Of a stretch of DNA of 64,000 bases, positions 61,030 through 64,000 are shown in pieces. Source of the DNA: Thunnus maccoyii (taxonomy: Eukaryota; Chordata; Actinopteri; Scombriformes; Scombridae). The number at the start of each line of letters is the position of its first letter. Within the stretch, counting starts at the first letter, position 1. Location of the stretch: the NCBI RefSeq assembly GCF_910596095.1, contig NC_056550.1, positions 17,454,501 through 17,518,500 on the forward strand. The letters run 5' to 3'. The notes under the pieces were generated by a model. It had not been told where the DNA came from, did not search any database, and saw only the letters and a program-made list of their open reading frames with translations. The position numbers were made by a program, and so were the translations under genes.

Positions 61030-62352
61030 ATGGAGATGAACGCAACTGAGAAGTTTTACCTTCCCGTTGATGGCATCCTTGAAATGTTCAACTCCTTCAC
61101 TGGGCATCACCAATCACCTATCACGCACCCAGTTTTGCAAAGCACAACCCTTACCCCAGTACTCCAGCACCCCAAAGTCTCAAACATAAAGAAGACTGGC
61201 ATGGGCATCATCAAAACGGTAAAAGGGCGCTGGAGACAACAGGATAAGAGAGTGGTGATTGCGAGTAGATCCTCCAGTTCTGGCAACCGGCAGGTGTCGA
61301 CTGATCGACTCCCCAAAAGGTCCGTTGATCTGCTGGAGCTGGGTCTGACCAAGCCAAGGAACTGTCACAGAATAGTTGTGCTTGGCGCACCAAAAGTAGG
61401 CAAAACCAACATGCTCCAGCGGTTCTTGGGTGAAGACTTTAAAGAGCATTATGTGCCCACAACCGAAGACTTTCACAGAAAGCTGTTCCACATCGGAGGT
61501 GAGGCGTACCAGATCGATCTTCTCGACGCCTCAAGTGAGAGGGACTTCCCTGCAAAACGGAGGTTATCCATACTGACAGGTGAGCCCTTGTGATTATTAA
61601 TAATTACTGAGATCTTAAATTTTGCAGATGTCAATATCAATATTGTTTGAAGTGGCAACAGAGTGTTTAAATACTATTTTACGCGCGAAAAACTATAATA
61701 CTGTAGTGTTTTAGGAATTTATTTAAGCAAATGTTGTAACCTCATTACAGACAAGTCTCAAAGCATGGGAAAAGTTATTTTGTCTTAAACTCGTCTTATA
61801 TATTTAATTAAAGTGACTGCTCCTCTTTCTGCAGGTGACATCTTTCTGCTCGTCTTCAGTGTGGATGACAGAGAGTCTCTCAGTGAAGTCTGTGAGCTGC
61901 TCAGCAAGATCAAAGCTGCTAAGACAAAGTTACTGAAATTAAAACATCCCGCTAGAGTGCCAGCCGTAATATGCGGTAATAAAGTGGACTTGGAAGCTCA
62001 AAGAGCTGTCAGCCGCTCAGAAGTGGAAGAGATGCTCGGTGAGGATGTCGCATTCTTCGAAACCTCGGCTAAAGACGGTACCGGCCTGGACGGTGTGTTC
62101 ACAGCCCTCGCCACTCTAGGCGGACTGCCCGACGAGACGGGCCCATCACGGCATCAGATCGTGTCCATCCTCACCTACCAGTCGTTGTGCATCGGCCAGC
62201 GAGGCAAGAGAGGGAGCCGTACGCGGGGGCTCGGTGCGCCCTGTGCCGCAGTGGATCCTCTGGCGCGCCGCCCGAGCTTCACCAGCGACCTGCGGATGGT
62301 GCTTGGATCAAGCACCAAACACAACAAACCCGAGAGGTGTCAGATTCAATGA
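61030..62352 (+). CDS. RASD/Dexras-family Ras-like GTPase with altered G3 motif
   Basis: RASD proteins are farnesylated Ras-like GTPases that signal at the plasma membrane, often steroid- or activity-induced. Exons 61030-61579 and 61835-62352 join in the Gly codon of SILTGD, at the place where RASD1 and RASD2 also have this sequence; 355 aa. G1 GAPKVGKT is 119-126, effector region YVPTTEDFHR 141-150, G4 NKVD 232-235, G5 TSAK 260-263. The tail has the family's ARRPSFTSDL block and a CAAX box CQIQ (352-355), like CTIQ in RASD2. Two oddities: about 110 residues precede the G domain (RASD1/2 have about 20), and G3 reads DASS (166-169) where RASD1/2 have DTSG. It may be the teleost rasd4-like member, but I cannot confirm the paralogue, so no symbol is given. 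Confidence 0.88.
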
Positions 62353-62496
62353 ATTGTGAGCCCTCTCGATAAACCAATTGTAGTAGTATGCTGCAATGTC
62401 GTATTATGTAAGGAGTTATACTCTGCAGCACCTGGCTGGACCAGTGCATTCATATTTTGTTTTTTGTATATATAAAACTGTGTTATATTATCCTAT

Positions 62497-62506
62497 AATA
62501 AATAAA
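62497..62506 (+). terminator. RASD-like gene poly(A) signals
   Basis: Two overlapping AATAAA hexamers about 145 bases after the stop codon. Confidence 0.65.
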
Positions 62507-62519
62507 TTCAATCTTTCTA

Positions 62520-64000
62520 ATTGTATTGTCTTAATCTGTTTAATCAAATAGGTCATTTTAATTTATTCCTGACATAAAGCTTGCGTAAGAAAAAGAACAA
62601 GGAGACAGTGAGGTATTGTTAGATTATGCTCATGAACGCAGGCAATCAATTGTTTTCTATTGATGATGAAAACCTGACCATGAGTGTGTGTGTGTGTGGG
62701 AGGGAGCAGGTGAGGAGATGACTCAAATATCGACCTCAAAACGTGTTCTAATACCGTCATCAGACACGACGGATTGTTCACATTTTCAAGCGCCCACTCA
62801 CTGTGAATGGCATCAAGGACACAGGTGTGTCGATGCCTCTCGTGCATCACCATGGTATTTCAAGAAAACAAAGAATTGGAGAATATTTTATTTAAAAAAA
62901 ATTTAAAAAGGGAGGGAGGGGGGGGGGGGAGAGACAATGAACTCTATGGGATCAGCACCATGGAGAGAGCCCAACGATCATTAAACTTAGCTCTCACTAT
63001 TATTCTGCCACTGAATATGTAATTGATTTCCTTTCACTTGTAAAAACACCGTAATTTAATTAATTCAAATGTGCAATTTCGAACAGGCTGCATCAGTCTA
63101 TGCTCGTGTATCTCTCTGAATATGAAAGCACTTCAAAAGCAATAAGTTTTGGTCATTAACTCCCTTTGAATAACAACAGTTTACACAGATTGAGTCCAAA
63201 TCAAGACAGAGAGATTTTTTTGTATAAATTAACCAATTTATAAAGATTAATTCATACATTTATGTGTCAAAAGTTGAAATCTACTGAAAAAAGTCATACA
63301 TTTTTTCTGAGAATGTACAAAGGCTCCAGTCAGAGCTGGCAGGTAAATTAAAGTCCATTCAGATGGTATTCTATCTATTACACGTGATAAGATTGTGCAC
63401 ATGCAGCTCTTGCATTAAGTTTCTTGCTAAAATGTCATTTGTTTGTCAGTATACTGAACATGGTGGCTTCTTAAATAAGGTCTGCGGTATAAAATTAGAT
63501 TAGTCTTTTTCACAGGTGTATTTACAAAAGCAGCGACATTTACATGTATTATATACACATAATACTGAAAAGACACTCAGGCCAACTCAAACAATTTCTT
63601 CTGAACCAGGAGAGTAATAATCTTTAGCTAATGGTAAAAGGACTTGATGAGTTTTTTTTTTAGTTTCAGTTGCAGCCTAATTACAAGATAATACCTGGAG
63701 GCTTTTAAAAAATATATTAACATCTATTGAAAAAGCAAATCTCATCCACACCAGTGTGACGACAATTCTTACAGTATTGCACTCGTCTAATTATTTCCAG
63801 TGTTACTAAAATACAGTTTGTGGTAATTTGAGTTACGATGGCAGCTAAACAGAAAAGTAACATTTAAGGGGAAAAAATCTGTCTGTGTATGTGAAAAATG
63901 GAATAGCCTTAAATAAAGAATTTAAATATTGTATGTTAGACTGGTTTTCTTTATCAATATCAGAGTATTTTTCAAGCTGAACCACATTTTTTGTGTTTTT
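62520..64000. other. intergenic, downstream of the RASD-like gene
   Basis: No gene seen. A G-run block at 62910-62929 (GGG A GGG A G12) fits a G-quadruplex; a short (GT)n is at 62681-62698. Confidence 0.55.

Overview
This window is vertebrate nuclear DNA, most likely from a ray-finned fish, probably a percomorph-like teleost. The genes have many exons with GT-AG introns, the encoded proteins are close to vertebrate families, and the non-coding sequence carries short hAT-like and Tc1-like non-autonomous transposons plus (CA)n microsatellites typical of teleosts. There is no prokaryotic signal: no operons, no CRISPR array, no origin.

Layout: 1-13.6 kb has no recognisable gene. It holds interspersed repeats, one 695-bp element with terminal inverted repeats, and several low-repeat AT/homeodomain-site-rich blocks that look like candidate conserved non-coding elements. 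13.67-38.56 kb (minus) is a complete tubulin folding cofactor D gene (tbcd), reconstructed here as 38 coding exons with every phase matching, 3561 bp, 1186 aa. Inside its intron 13, on the opposite strand, lies znf750 (29.16-31.94 kb), the same nested arrangement as in mammals. 40.17-43.12 kb (minus) is fn3krp (6 exons, 309 aa). It is head-to-head, across a 297-bp CCAAT-rich shared promoter, with arl16 (43.41-44.88 kb, plus, 5 exons, 176 aa). Convergent with arl16 is an epsin gene of epn3 type (46.5-54.3 kb, minus, 10 coding exons, 626 aa, with an inferred upstream non-coding exon near 56.6 kb). 61.03-62.35 kb (plus) is a two-exon RASD/Dexras-type Ras GTPase (355 aa) with a long N-terminal extension.

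The genes do not form one pathway: tubulin dimer assembly (tbcd), epidermal differentiation transcription factor (znf750), protein deglycation kinase (fn3krp), Arf-like GTPase (arl16), clathrin endocytosis adaptor (epn3) and a Ras-like signalling GTPase. From memory, their human counterparts are all on chromosome 17 or, for RASD, partly so, which suggests an old linkage group shuffled internally.

Most interesting points: a probable U12-type AT-AC first intron in arl16; a Gly-to-Ser change in the G3 (DxxG) motif of the RASD-like GTPase; a long inverted repeat in the znf750 3' UTR and a znf750 poly(A) signal that abuts tbcd exon 13 on the other strand; a p53/p63-like double half-site upstream of znf750; tandem UIM-coding exons in epn3; and a recurrent placement of (CA/GT)n repeats directly at splice sites of several genes.
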